In this document: piece after piece, positions 36,997 to 48,525 of the stretch
Layout: each line of letters begins with the position of its first letter
Numbering within the stretch: position 1 is the first letter of the stretch
NCBI GenBank assembly: GCA_008828725.1
Contig: MEHQ01000812.1
Location: forward strand, 62,001 to 126,000
Source: Saccharina japonica
Taxonomy: Eukaryota; Sar; Phaeophyceae; Laminariales; Laminariaceae
Direction: 5' to 3'
Length of the DNA: 64,000 nucleotides
Translations under genes and position numbers: made by a program
The notes under the pieces: model-generated
The model's database searches: none
Told to the model about the DNA's origin: nothing
The model's input: only the letters and a program-made list of their open reading frames with translations

Positions 36997-39900
36997 CGCC
37001 CCCGTGATTAAAGTCAGTAGCTAGAGTAACGCGTACGGTGTAGAAACCTGATACTCAAAAATCATAATGAACGAGTGAATAATGAAAGAATGGTACAACA
37101 TATCCAGCCCTGCGCGAATGCAGTGGCCATATGGAAAACAGTAAACACAAAGTTCACTACATATTCTGTCCTGTGTGGTGACGGCGGCAATATGGTTGTA
37201 CTCATGGCAGGAAAGCTAATTGTGGTTGTGAATGACCACTCAGTCATAGTGCATCACCACTGAGTCATAACTTACAATGAAAGCGTAGACAGTTATCTGC
37301 TGTACTTTAAACCCGCCCCCTCAATTGAATGCTACAATAACAGAGCTACGGAAATAGTACGTAATCTTGCAGAAACAAAGAACGTCGGTGGGTGTGTACC
37401 CAGACAAAAATAGCAATGACCTATTGTATGTACCAGTACGTGTGAAGAGTCTTTTGTCCAGCAATCAACATTGGATAGTTGAAGAGACATCTGACAAAAC
37501 TGAGACGCGTGTCCAGTGTGGAGTATAGACGTGCGTACGTACTCACATGAACCCTACAGAGTAGTTCCTCTGGTGTAAGCAAAGCCAAACAACAAAATCA
37601 ATCGTGGTGTAAATACCAGCGATGTATACCCTAGAACAGAAGCGTCAACCCCTATGATGGGTGTTCAACGCGCCCCCTGAATTATAACCTAGAGCAACAT
37701 GAAATAGAAGTAGAAACTGATGACGTCCGTCGCGTACAGCGAGAAGTCACTGTACGTACGTATTCGAAATATATCTAGGAGTAACGATAGTACGGCAATA
37801 TACTACGTTGGGCGCAATCGTATCGCAAAATAAACTCGTGGTGCTGTGGTGATGACAAGTGCGCTATATCCTAGCAAAGAAAACGTAAGAAAGTGTCTAC
37901 TTCCCTTGTGCTACGCCCCCCCAATGGATCCTAGGACTAAGAAATCGAAAGAAAACCGAAAATAAAACGTGGAGTTATACAGGTATGTGTCGAGCGACAT
38001 ACTGATATGTGTATAATACCGTCAGCATTGTGAGTGGGTATTTAGGATACGTACTCAAGAAAAGAAAGCTGTGGAAAGCTAAGGAACAACTAATAACCAG
38101 ACAGACTTGTATCCGGTACGGCATAACCAGACATATGTATTTGAATCTTGTACGGCAAACAACAGCAGTGTGCATCATGTTTGATTTTATATAAAAAAGT
38201 ACTCGTGTGAAAATACTCTCGTACGTAGAGCAAAGTAAAAAGTACGATAATATACTACCCCCACGAAAATCACGATACAAAAGACGCAAAGAAAAAACAC
38301 AACCTACTGCAGTAGTACACTATACTCTCGTGCGTATAGCAAAGTAAAAAAGTACGAAAGTATATGCATACTGCCCCCACGAAAATCAAGATACAGAAGA
38401 CGCAAAGAAAAAACACAACCTACTGCAGTAGTACACTACAGCTGCAGTCAGTCGTAGTCGTTGCTGCTCGTGGTGAGGGTGATCTTCGTGCTTCGTGCTG
38501 ATGTTGTGCAGACGTGCTGTAGTTGAAGAAGAAGTGGTGCTGCTTATGATCTTGTATGAAGAAGTAGACCATAATATGTACGTGTAGATGATGGCTGTGA
38601 GATTATGTTGATAATAGCGATGAACCCTGAAGACGTGGTGAAGACCTGTTCTTGCGGGCGTTCGTAGTGTTGGGCTGGGCCGTGTTTCTCGAAGAGTTGA
38701 AGTGTCGGTTGGTGTTTTAGTGTTGAGCCGCGTGTTGCGGTGCAATGTGAAAAATTCTTCCCAGATCTCTACCAAGGCACCCCACGAGAAATAGTGGAAC
38801 TCCCTATTTAGGGTTGAAACGTTGAAACAGCAAATCCCGGCCAAGCAGTGTTTGTTCTTTAGCTCAGATGTCGCCGAATACGAAGCTGGTCCCCAATGTG
38901 CTGGAAATGGCGATGGCCAGCTGCTTGATGAACGCTTCGGTGGTGTCGCTGTGGAGCTGAACCCTGGTAAGAACATAGACGGCCATGTTGTCGTCTCCAA
39001 GTCTGGAAGAAAAGCTTGAAAGTAAAAATGTGGAATTGATTGCTGTAGATGACCTGATAATGATGAGTAAAAGCCGCAGGACTGCTGTTGCTGTACTACT
39101 GCTGTAGTCGTAGGTGCCGATAGCTTCTCGAAGCAATGTTGAAGTGTTACCCGTTGTAGTCGTAGGTGCCGATACTTTTTCGAAGCAGTGATGTTTTAGT
39201 GTTGCCCGTGCAACAGTAGTCGAGGTAGATGGGGATCCTGGTGACATAAACTGAAGAAGCTGCGAAGATGAGGCGCTGAGGCTACCTTCTGTAATCAACG
39301 ATGACGATGACGGCGAAGTTCAGCAGTTATCGCAGGTAGCAGATGAAGGACTTGAAGTCCGCTGAAGCTTCCACAAAAAAACGTGTAAGGCCGTTGCTGG
39401 AAAAGGAGGCCTAGACGTAGGCAGGAGGCAATCCCCCCGATGCTACGCGGAGTAGCAGATTTGCCAACGACCTGGCTGCATGATTCAGCACGTGTAGGTC
39501 TTCTCGGCAATGCTTGCACGAGGACAAATCTATGAGTACGTACTTCGCGCATAATAGATTGAAGAAACGGTTTTGATACTGACCTCACGCGTCGACTAGC
39601 GTGGAGCCGGCTCGAAACTAACTTTATTTGTGATGGCGGAACAACAGCGGTCTTGTAACGTTTCTTCGTGCTTTACAGCGTGGAAGTAGTACGGAACTTG
39701 CTTCGCGTGTGATGAGCAGAAATGGTTTCGTGACAAGTTTCGCGCTTACAGCTTGAAAGTATCATAGTATCGAAAACAACACTTTGCGTGTGATGTTGCA
39801 AAAATAGTCGGTGGCTTATTTTTGCAATTACAGAGTGAAAACGATTTTGAATGTACGAGTACGAGTTTCGGGACAGAAGCGTGAAACCGGACTCATTACT

Positions 39901-40198
39901 TGTACATGCTATCCGCGTAAAAGCGTGACAGCAGTCTCCTTACTTGCTTCGCGCGTAGAGTCGTGAAAGCAGTACTCCTTGTAGTAACCCTGCCAACCGA
40001 GCTTGACGAAAGTCGATGAAGAAAGTCGATGTCGATGCAGGCGGGTAGATGATGATCTTCCGATTTTTGAAGCAAAAATCGAATTCCTCCGCACTTAAAA
40101 ACTTGAAATTTCTTCGGATGTAGAACGTGACGAGCTCGCCGGGAGACGTCGTTCCTTGTTGTCAGTCGGTGCGTAGACCAAAGTCGAGGCTCATAACC

Positions 40199-40747
40199 TG
40201 AACGTATGACGCGTGTGTCGACGCTCTGTCTTTGTGGATTGAGATGGCAGAGGTGGCCCCGAAGTGTCCGTAAATATCACTTGTGAAGAAGAAGAAAAGT
40301 CATGGTTTGAAAAGGCGCTCATGCGGCCATCTTGGAAAAACGATTGACCCCAGGGAGAACAATGGAAAGGGAAGAAGAGAAGAGGAGAAGAGAGGAGAGA
40401 AGAGAAGTAGAGTAGAGTAGAGTGATCGAAGTGGGCGATGCCTGCACCTGACCATCTCTGTACAATGCCCATGCTACGGGCAGTTACATTCTACCGTAGT
40501 GTGGACTGTTCCCTGCAATGCTCTCTACAACGTTATAGTAACGTTCTAACAACGTCCTCAGCATCGGTCCTGGTGAAGATGCTGTGGACATACATTACAT
40601 CGCACTACGAGTAAGACAACCTCACAATCTATCCGCATATTGCAATTACCCGAATATCTAGACTAAGATACTCATATACTCGTGTCAGTGCGTAGTGACT
40701 GCACATCACAATAGATACGTATGGATCTCAACGTCCATATGCTGATA
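40199..40747. repeat. Right LTR of the 4.3-kb element
   Basis: Matches 36445-36996 in the same orientation; followed by TGCTT. Confidence 0.85.
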
Positions 40748-41079
40748 TGCTTGGCTGTCGTTCGTCGGGGATGATCCCGCTCGCGCGTTCGATCTAATTC
40801 AGTGTGAGTCTCATCACTACGCAGATTAACTATTTTAGAGCTGAGCTGTAAGCAAACATATATCTAAGTTTAATTTCAAGTAAATTGTTCCCAAAGCGGG
40901 TTTGGTTGTGGTCCTGAAAACGGGGTTAAGGTAAGCGTGGCTAAGCGTTTCTCGGTGATGAATTGCGTGTTCGAGGCATCGCTCCTATGGCTGAGTCGTC
41001 GGGCGTGCGGTTGGTGTTCCAGAGGCAAAAACAAATCCTCCCCACTATACTGCGTTTGTATTAAGAGAACCAATGATCT

Positions 41080-41118
41080 GACTGTCTGTCTGTCTGTCTG
41101 TGTGTGTGTCTGTCTGTG

Positions 41119-41185
<67 letters not shown>

Positions 41186-41216
41186 ATGTCTGTCTGTCTG
41201 TTTGTCTGTCTGTCTG
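41080..41216. repeat. CTGT/TCTG microsatellite (copy B, expanded)
   Basis: About 34 mostly perfect TCTG units with a few TGTG interruptions, at the locus matching 9541-9605. Confidence 0.95.
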
Positions 41217-42694
41217 AATTGTCTCACTCACACCTGGCCTCGGGCATGAGTTTCGAATCGAATGCGGTTTACGACCCCGCGATCACGACTCGCGTGCGGC
41301 CGCGAGTACCGATATCCTGCACGCACACCGGCGGCTTGCGTCAATTCCTATCGTATGGGGTTTTGGTTTACATGTTTGTTTTGCGACATGATGGCTTGGC
41401 CAACACTCCAACATAATTAACACGATCCACCACGTCGTGTACTGAGTGCAACATCGAACATACTTACCTTCATTCCGTGCACTGCTCACGCTCCGTGGCT
41501 GCTATGTCATCCGTTCTTGTTTTCCACGCTGGCTATGCGCCACCTGCCTCTCCCCCTATCGCTCGTTATACAAGTGTGCCTCACAGCTCCACATCTCGTA
41601 TCATATCTCAGAATCTCCACCCCTCGTCTAAATACGTCAGATCCACAACACACGTTTCGTTGCAACAGTGGTGTACGAGTATTTAGACCGGCCCGCGGCA
41701 AGCCAAACACGTTGTGTTTTCCCCCTCCTAATATTGCATCATCTTACTACTGTACTACGGAAGTAAACGAGCCTATACGAATTCCAAGTCGTTAGTTGTT
41801 CCTCGTGGCACGCCAGTTAACCTAGTGGTGTACTATACCTACTCATGTATTCCGTTTCGATGCGCTCGGATACGTAAATGGTTGACTGTAAACACATACT
41901 ACATGGTTGACGGAGCATGCTGAAGATAGGGGTATAATATTGCTCCCTCAGTAGTAGTGCCGGTATTTTTGGATGGCACAGCAGTTTTCAGTACCATTCA
42001 TTGTTTGTTCTTCCACTTGCCATATATACGATACTGTGCAGCATTTTCGTTTCAACCATACGGTTCACATATGCGGATCAACCATATATCCCTTAATACT
42101 TTGCAAACTTGTAGCCATATATATATCGCATTTCCGAAGCAGTGCCGGTCGCCTCAGCAGTGCCTGTTTTTAAGGCCGGCGTATACCGGCAACAACTACC
42201 GAGGGGCCACTACTTGTAAACACTTCCCTTAAAAACAAAGAGACAAATTGCCAACCCTGATGGTGAGCGAATACCAATAATCAAGAAGTATCAAGACAGC
42301 GAATAGAGTAGACGAAGCTCAAAGCCGAACGCGTATACCTCGTACAGAAGGGAGTAGATTTTGAGCCCAGTCAGGGCTCTTTATTTTCGTTTCGTGTGTT
42401 TGTCTTCGTTTTCTACTTTCGGAGCGAGGCGTATATGGGTGTTCAACGTTGAAGCTCTTTCATGCTACACGTTGTCCGATGTCACCCTTTCAGCTTCGTT
42501 GTTTGTTTGTTTTATCTGCAAAACGTCGGCGAGGAGTCGGTAAAACTATGCGTAAGGGGGACTGCAATTGTGGGTACAAGTTTGTCGAGTGTTCGGGGAT
42601 GATTGATAGGTTGTATGTGTGAATGGTATGGTTGGGATAAGAGCTGCTGCACATTGCCAGATGGAAAATGGAGTAATAATACTAATAGTAATTG

Positions 42695-43440
42695 TGTTAT
42701 TTAATAGTATCGCAATCGAATGAGTATCATTCACGTTGCTTGTCTCCATGGTTGACCATTTGTATTTACTGACATACATACGGGGAAGGGTGCCGGAATG
42801 GTATATATAAATGTACGCCTGCGCGAGCAAAAATATCGTAAATGGAAAGGAACCGTACTGCTGTACGTGGAGCATGCTCATTGTGGCGGCTCCCACCCGG
42901 CACCATGAATGAGCCGAGATAGATCAGACAGATCAGACAGCATCGCTGTAACACCCAGCCTGGTGGATGGACCCAGATTAACAATAAAGAGGGAAACAGA
43001 GTGTCATCAAGTCTCGTCGTAGCCGGCGAGGTTCCCAGTAGCGGTTACATATTGCGGTTCACGCAAGAACGTGCATAGGTAAGAGGAAGGTCCCCAGACG
43101 CCAAAGCACCCCCCCCAAAGTAACCCACGAGCCCGAAGGGACTTGGGTCAACTTGGCAAAACAGAAGGAAGAAACAGACGAAATATCCACGGCCAACATA
43201 CCGTAATTCCTAAAACAAGTACTCAAAAGTACTAAACATTACCTGAAAGCATGCAGCAACAGCTATACTCGATCTTGAAGTCTCGCCAGCCCTTTATTAC
43301 CCCCACAACACACAATAATGCTCCCATCTTACAAAATAGATACGTCGTTCAGATTATTAGAATGTAAGACAAAAGGGTACCCGACGCCAAACGAAATCTC
43401 GAGAAACCACGAAGTCGAGGGACGACGTTCCGTAGATGGT
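42695..43440. other. No gene recognised between the duplicon end and a tandem repeat block
   Basis: Ordinary sequence after the loss of homology to copy A. Short overlapping ORFs only. Confidence 0.4.
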
Positions 43441-45006
43441 CGCAGCCTAAAAGTGGCTGATACGACTGTCGTAGGAGAAGGGTCTATGAAGCAAAAGCCG
43501 CATGAGCTTGTACACCATATGAGGGAATCCTGAAATAGCATAGGGCGGCACGGGAGATAAAGAGGGGAACAAAACGGCGCACAAAGCACAGGGGAAAGAA
43601 GTCAGACCTGTGCTTGGAAAGCGTTAGAAGAATGAAGTAAGAGTACCAGTAGACGCAAAGAACCCAACAACCAGCAAGCGTCGGGCAAGCAGCAGACGTA
43701 TGGCAGTGGTCCGAAAACCCCAAAGCGAGGCAGGACGGATGATAACGGGATACAAAAATAAGACAATAACGGTCGAGTGGGCTGTGCATGCACCGGAAAA
43801 AGTGTAACGTGGTTGAAGACAACCCTACTGCTATAGCACGAGTAGGACGAACACAGGGTATACTCGTATTGACGACCACGAAGGCACGAGTAGGCCGAAA
43901 TCGGGGGATTTCTACGTGGAATTTCTACACAACCCAGCCTCAACTTCTAAACTCCCAAATTATTAACACATGTCTCGTACTGTACACCGTTCTAAGTACT
44001 TGAGAGCGACATCTATCTGGCACATATCACTGCTCCATATATCTGCAGTACTGCGTATCCCAACACTGCTGTGCCACAAGCAGCAGCAGCAGCAGCAGCA
44101 GCAACAGCAGGAACTCGAGGTCGCCGAAGACATAGCAGCATGCAGAGGTCTGTATCAACAATACCACCTCAAACAATCTCCCTGCCTTTGGGGTATAGAA
44201 CGGGAGCATAAGTTCTTAAAGGCTCACAGGTATTGCATAGGATTTACAGTGGCGTAACACTTAAAACGAGCTGTAAAAGGTGCCCGTGCTGCTCGCTCGC
44301 CCACAAAAAGCAGTGTGAGTTCGAAGCAAGCATCATTCTATGCTTGCACACGAGCAGACAGAAGCGGAGGGATACCGGAAACGTACGCCGCCACATCACC
44401 ATTTCCTCCTTGATTGACGAATTCTCACCATTTCAGCCACACCCAACGCCGGAAGATGAGCCTTGGCGTAAAAGGCTTGTCCAGCCAAACGTGGCTGATA
44501 CGACCGTCGTAGGAGATGGGTCTATGAAGCAGAAGCCGCATGAACTTGTAGACCATATGAGGGGGTCCTCGAAAAGCATAGGGCGGTACGGTAGATGAAG
44601 AGGGGTACAAAACGTCGCACAAAGCATAGGGGAAAAGAGTCAGACCTGTGCATGGAAAAGCAGGCAGCAGGCAGCACCAACAATACCACCTCAGATTTAG
44701 ACTGTATGTATGCCGAGCTTGGAATTGGCTTCTAGAACGGGAGCATAGGCTCTTAAAGGCTATTGTATAGGATTTTGAGTAGCGTTCCCAGTTGAGAACA
44801 AATGCTTTAGCTGTAAATTCGTTTTTTTTTAGAAACCTCAGCCTCAACTTCTTAACTCCCAAGTTCTTAACACATGTCTCGTACTACTGGTACACCCATC
44901 TAAGGGCTTGGGCGCGACATCTATATCTGGCATCTATCACTGCCCTATCTACAGCAGTACGTACTGCATATCAAAATGTACCTGGTACGTACAAGTACGG
45001 AGGGTA
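43441..45006 (+). repeat. Tandem pair of about 1-kb units with a conserved short ORF
   Basis: Segments at 43453-43620 and 44491-44660 (GTGGCTGATACGAC, GTCGTAGGAGA, GGGTCTATGAAGCA, CAAAGCA..GGGGAAA) and at 43943-44060 and 44842-44975 (CTCAACTTCT, ACACATGTCTCGTACT, GCGACATCTAT) recur in the same order. In + frame the first segment reads ADTTVVGEGSMKQKPHELV and the second ADTTVVGDGSMKQKPHELV. A TPEDEPWRKR motif at about 44450-44480 recurs as TPEDEPWRRR at 55641-55670. Family unknown. The Ty3/gypsy element is inserted in this block. Confidence 0.6.
44079..44111. repeat. CAG microsatellite
   Basis: About ten CAG/CAA triplets within the tandem block. Confidence 0.9.
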
Positions 45007-45454
45007 TGTTGCGGCCGAAATGGCATACGTAACGTAAAATACGTACGTAGCGGATGCTTCCTAGATATAGACAACTCCCTGCCAAGTCAAAGGAAAAACC
45101 GCCTTGGTTAGTCTAAAAACGAACCAAAAACACACAATACCAAAGAGGGAAAAAGGAAGATAACTTGAACGTGATTGAGCTTGAGTGACTGCGAAGCGAG
45201 ACTGAGTACTGCGAGCGTAACAGTAAGGCGTTGTCGAAGGTTTGATACGGAGATCTGTTGTGTAGCACTGGAGGTTCGAAGAGGAGTTAGCAGACAGAAG
45301 ACTGGTCTTTACAGAAAAATGTTGAGACAAGGAGGCAGACCAACCTTAAAGCATCTACGGAAAGGAAACGAACTACGAAGCGGTGAGAGACTAGGGACAA
45401 GGGGTTAGAGACCTAGAGTGCGTGCGTCTAAAGTAGCTCTTATCCTTCGTTACA
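45007..45454 (+). repeat. Left LTR of the 9.7-kb Ty3/gypsy element
   Basis: Begins TGTTGCGGC, ends CTTCGTTACA. Shares AGCGGATGCTTCCTAGATAT and CTGTTGTGTAGCACTGGAGG with 54300-54750 and with the solo LTR at 56438-56887. Confidence 0.9.
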
Positions 45455-48439
45455 TGGGGCTTCAGCTGGGATTTCCGTGGAGCCGTGTACAGGTTGACAC
45501 AGGCAGGTTGTACAGCAGCATGTAGAAAAGTACAGCAGCAAACCAGACGATCCATAGTTCAAGTTCGTAAAATCATTTAGACAATAAGCTGGGCAGTCGA
45601 AACATGAAAGGTTTTCTACTGTAGTCCTGAGTGCTTCCTTCTTGTGCTCGTGCAGGCCCTATTTTGGTCGCTTGACACTCTTCGTGCAGGCATCGTACTC
45701 TATCTACTTGTACCTAAGCAATGCTGGACGTAGCTGCTCTAAATGTCTCGGGGTAGTCGTTCTATCGCTCCTATCTAAAATCTCTCGTCATGCATCGGCA
45801 GGTGTTCGATAAGGGGTACTGCTGCTGTCTGCTGCTGTACGTAAATACTCGTAATTGTACGTATTTGGAACAGCCTATCGCTCGTAGATACTCATAGAGA
45901 GAGCTAGATATGACATGCACACTGTACATACGTACACAACCTAGAGAGAGCAGACGCATACACGGTATCAACTACAGCTGTTGCATGACGCTAGATTTGT
46001 TTGTGTATCAGTACGTGTATAATCAGTTGCAATTTTTCAGTAGATTTCCAAGTCTTGCGGAGGTTTTCTTGATGCGGGTTACGGGGTCGCTCGAACTTTT
46101 CAGTTTTTCTTTTCGTCTGATGCCAGGTACCCTCTGCTGCGAGGCCACCGCGAACGCTACAGTATGAACCTCGGCATGAAACTAGGCTCATTCGAACGAT
46201 CTTGTGTAGAGGTATCGACAGTGTTGAAAGTACCTCAATGCGTGGGAGCATGTAGGATATATGTATCATCTGGCGGATTGTGATCTTGAAAAAAGCAGGT
46301 TGAAGTATATGGATGACCCATCCCCGATGCAGAATGATACGTACGTTCCTCTCTCGTTGCGACGATAACAACACCAACACGCTGCAGCAACAACACAGCA
46401 ACAACAACCTGCCGTTGTACTCGTACGAATCCCAACAAGCTCGTATGCGTATGCATGCTCGCTGTCGAGGTTCGCGAGGAGGGGCTCGGCCGGTGTTGTG
46501 CTATGTTTGTTTGTTTTTTGCTGGCAACCGCTGTTGCTTGCTCCTTGCTGTACGTTGCTGTGAGTTCGACCGATTAAGCGATAAAGTCGAATTTATAGTG
46601 TCACAATTATCGATGGGAGGTGCTATGATTGCTTTACCTTACGAGTTTTTCAGACACCAACATGTTGTTGTGTTTTAGAAAGATCTTTCTTTTTTTTCTT
46701 AGAAAGGTGTACGTACATGCATCCCTGCCGCTGCTATAGTATAGTAAGCGTTGTCTGCTAACAAGCTGGGGGGGTGTCTATGTCCGTCTATATATGTTCA
46801 GGCAGGATGATGAAAACCGAGTAATATGGACTAGTGTTGAACCAGTTTTGTTTTTTTCAGGATGATTGTTGAACCAGTTTTGTTTTTTTGGTCAAGTTCT
46901 TACGTGATAAATCACTCTAGGAATGTACCTATGTTCATCGTACAGGTTGAAAATGAGTTCAGATCTATTGATTGACCTACACTTGATACATACTGTGAGA
47001 CGATCGCAAGACAAGGGCTTTTTGTGATTTTATTATCATCGCAGATTCTACAGGCACTGCAAGGTCGCTCCCACAGGTGTTTCAGGGGTGGCGATATTGC
47101 AAATTGGTTCTAGTTTTCAATTATGTATGGGGTATGTAAGCCTTTCTATAGCTGCTCTTTGTCATGCTGAGAACTTACCGGGATTGGAAACATGGTTTAG
47201 GGATATTACTATAGTGGAACAAGAACGGGGGAAGATCGATAACAGTACGGTGGAATTTTGAGGATTGTAGAGAATGCATTAAAACTAAGCAATGGAAACT
47301 AAATAATATTTCAGATGTCAGTGGAGCTATACACGTCATGGGAATTACTACATACATCGGGGCTACATACATTCGGGCAGCTACTATACCAATACTTTCA
47401 AGGCTACATAGGAATTCACTACTAATAGTTATACATTAATATATGTAGACCCTGAAACCTTAATCGAGTGTTACCCTATGAATGGATGCTGATACCTCAA
47501 TAAATCTTTACAAAATGATAGATTCTGCTGTTCCAACTTCGTTGAGGAAATGTGTAAAGGATGTACAACAATGACGGATATAGCTAATGCCTACAATGCG
47601 ATTGATGCGTCTTAGATACCTAGGGGATTCCATACGTTACTATGTTAGTGAAGACTCGAGCTTTCGAAGGGTTACATATATATATTTTATGATAAGTGGA
47701 CCACTCTCAATAAACCAGGAAGGTAGATATACATGTACTCGAAACCTTTTTCCACCCACTTTGTCCTGAGCCACTGTTTATGCCCGTTTAATGGAGACAA
47801 CCCGATGTTCGTAGACTCCATCGATCTCTTGAACTCCACTTGTCTCCCTGGACTACATCGTTGGATACCATCTTCGCCATGTACGACGCAGCTTCGTCGA
47901 GTACATCGGGTACAACACAGCGTCGTCGAGTCCGTCGTGTACTGAGCAGCTTCGTCTAGTGGTACAACACACGTTTCATCTTGTTCTACACGACAACAAA
48001 GCGAGAGGTTTCGTCTAAGGGAAACGGACGGCGTCCCGGGAAGGGCGGGAGGAGTGATGGAAGGGAAGAACATAACCGGGTCACCAAACGGCCATGGCAG
48101 GAAGAGGGGGACCTAACCGGGTCATCAAACGGCCATGAGAGGAAGAGGGGGACCTTTTTGGGAACCTTTTGGTGGACCTTATCCGAGGGGAGGCCCGCCA
48201 CAGGGAGGCTCGCCACAGAGCGGCCAGGCTGGATGGGGTCCGCAGGGTTGTGCAGGACAAGGGGCAAGAGGACCGGAAAATCCTGTAGGAGCGGGAGGCG
48301 GGTATAATCAGATGGCCCCTCCCCCTTTACCGTCGCCCTTTGGAGTCGGAGGACGATGGGGTCCACAGGCAGCCCAAAAAGAAGCACAACCTAGATCGCG
48401 GTGGGGGCCTCCGATGGTGCCAACGCCGCCACGGCAACA

Positions 48440-48525
48440 GCAACCAGGGTTCGCTGGTCAACAGCAGCCAGGGTTTGCTGGTCAACAGCAGCCAGGGTTC
48501 GCTGGTCAACAGCAACAGGGTTCAT
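48440..48525 (+). repeat. 24-base minisatellite in the gag-like region
   Basis: About three and a half tandem units of CAGGGTTCGCTGGTCAACAG plus CAGC, corresponding to a QQQPGFAG repeat. Confidence 0.85.

Larger units (their letters stand above)
36445..40747. mobile_element. LTR retrotransposon relic without recognised gag or pol (non-autonomous type), copy B only
   Basis: Direct terminal repeats of about 550 bases flank about 3.2 kb. The flanking 5-base duplication is TGCTT (36440-36444 and 40748-40752). Copy A shows the uninterrupted site (TTATGCTTGGCTGTCGG near 9205). No capsid, protease, reverse-transcriptase or integrase segment was recognised inside, so it resembles a LARD/TRIM-like element. 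The internal part has four divergent direct repeats beginning CGCCCCC (near 36995, 37312, 37672 and 37912) and a tandem unit of about 110 bases at 38218-38440. By eye the two LTRs are clearly less alike than those of the 9.7-kb element, so it looks older. It must post-date the segmental duplication or have been lost from copy A; the clean empty site favours the former. Confidence 0.85.
28250..42694 (+). repeat. Segmental direct duplication, copy B
   Basis: Counterpart of 760-11210. It carries exons 6-13 of gene 2, the same downstream flank, a 4.3-kb LTR element (36445-40747) absent from copy A, and a much longer CTGT microsatellite. It lacks the MITE of 7545-7810. The downstream flank (34287-36444 and 40748-42694) has no convincing plus-strand gene; conserved short ORFs there track nucleotide similarity and are not called. 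Confidence 0.9.

Noticed and set aside
38386-39298. Minus-strand ORFs of 204 and 144 codons inside the 4.3-kb LTR element
   Set aside because: They overlap each other in different frames, are Ser/Thr-rich low-complexity translations, and show no gag, protease or polymerase signature.
41045-41227. ORFs through the CTGT repeat
   Set aside because: Translations of a microsatellite, open in several frames at once.
48327-48515. Minus-strand ORF with repeated LLLTSEPW
   Set aside because: Shadow of the 24-base minisatellite in the gag-like region.
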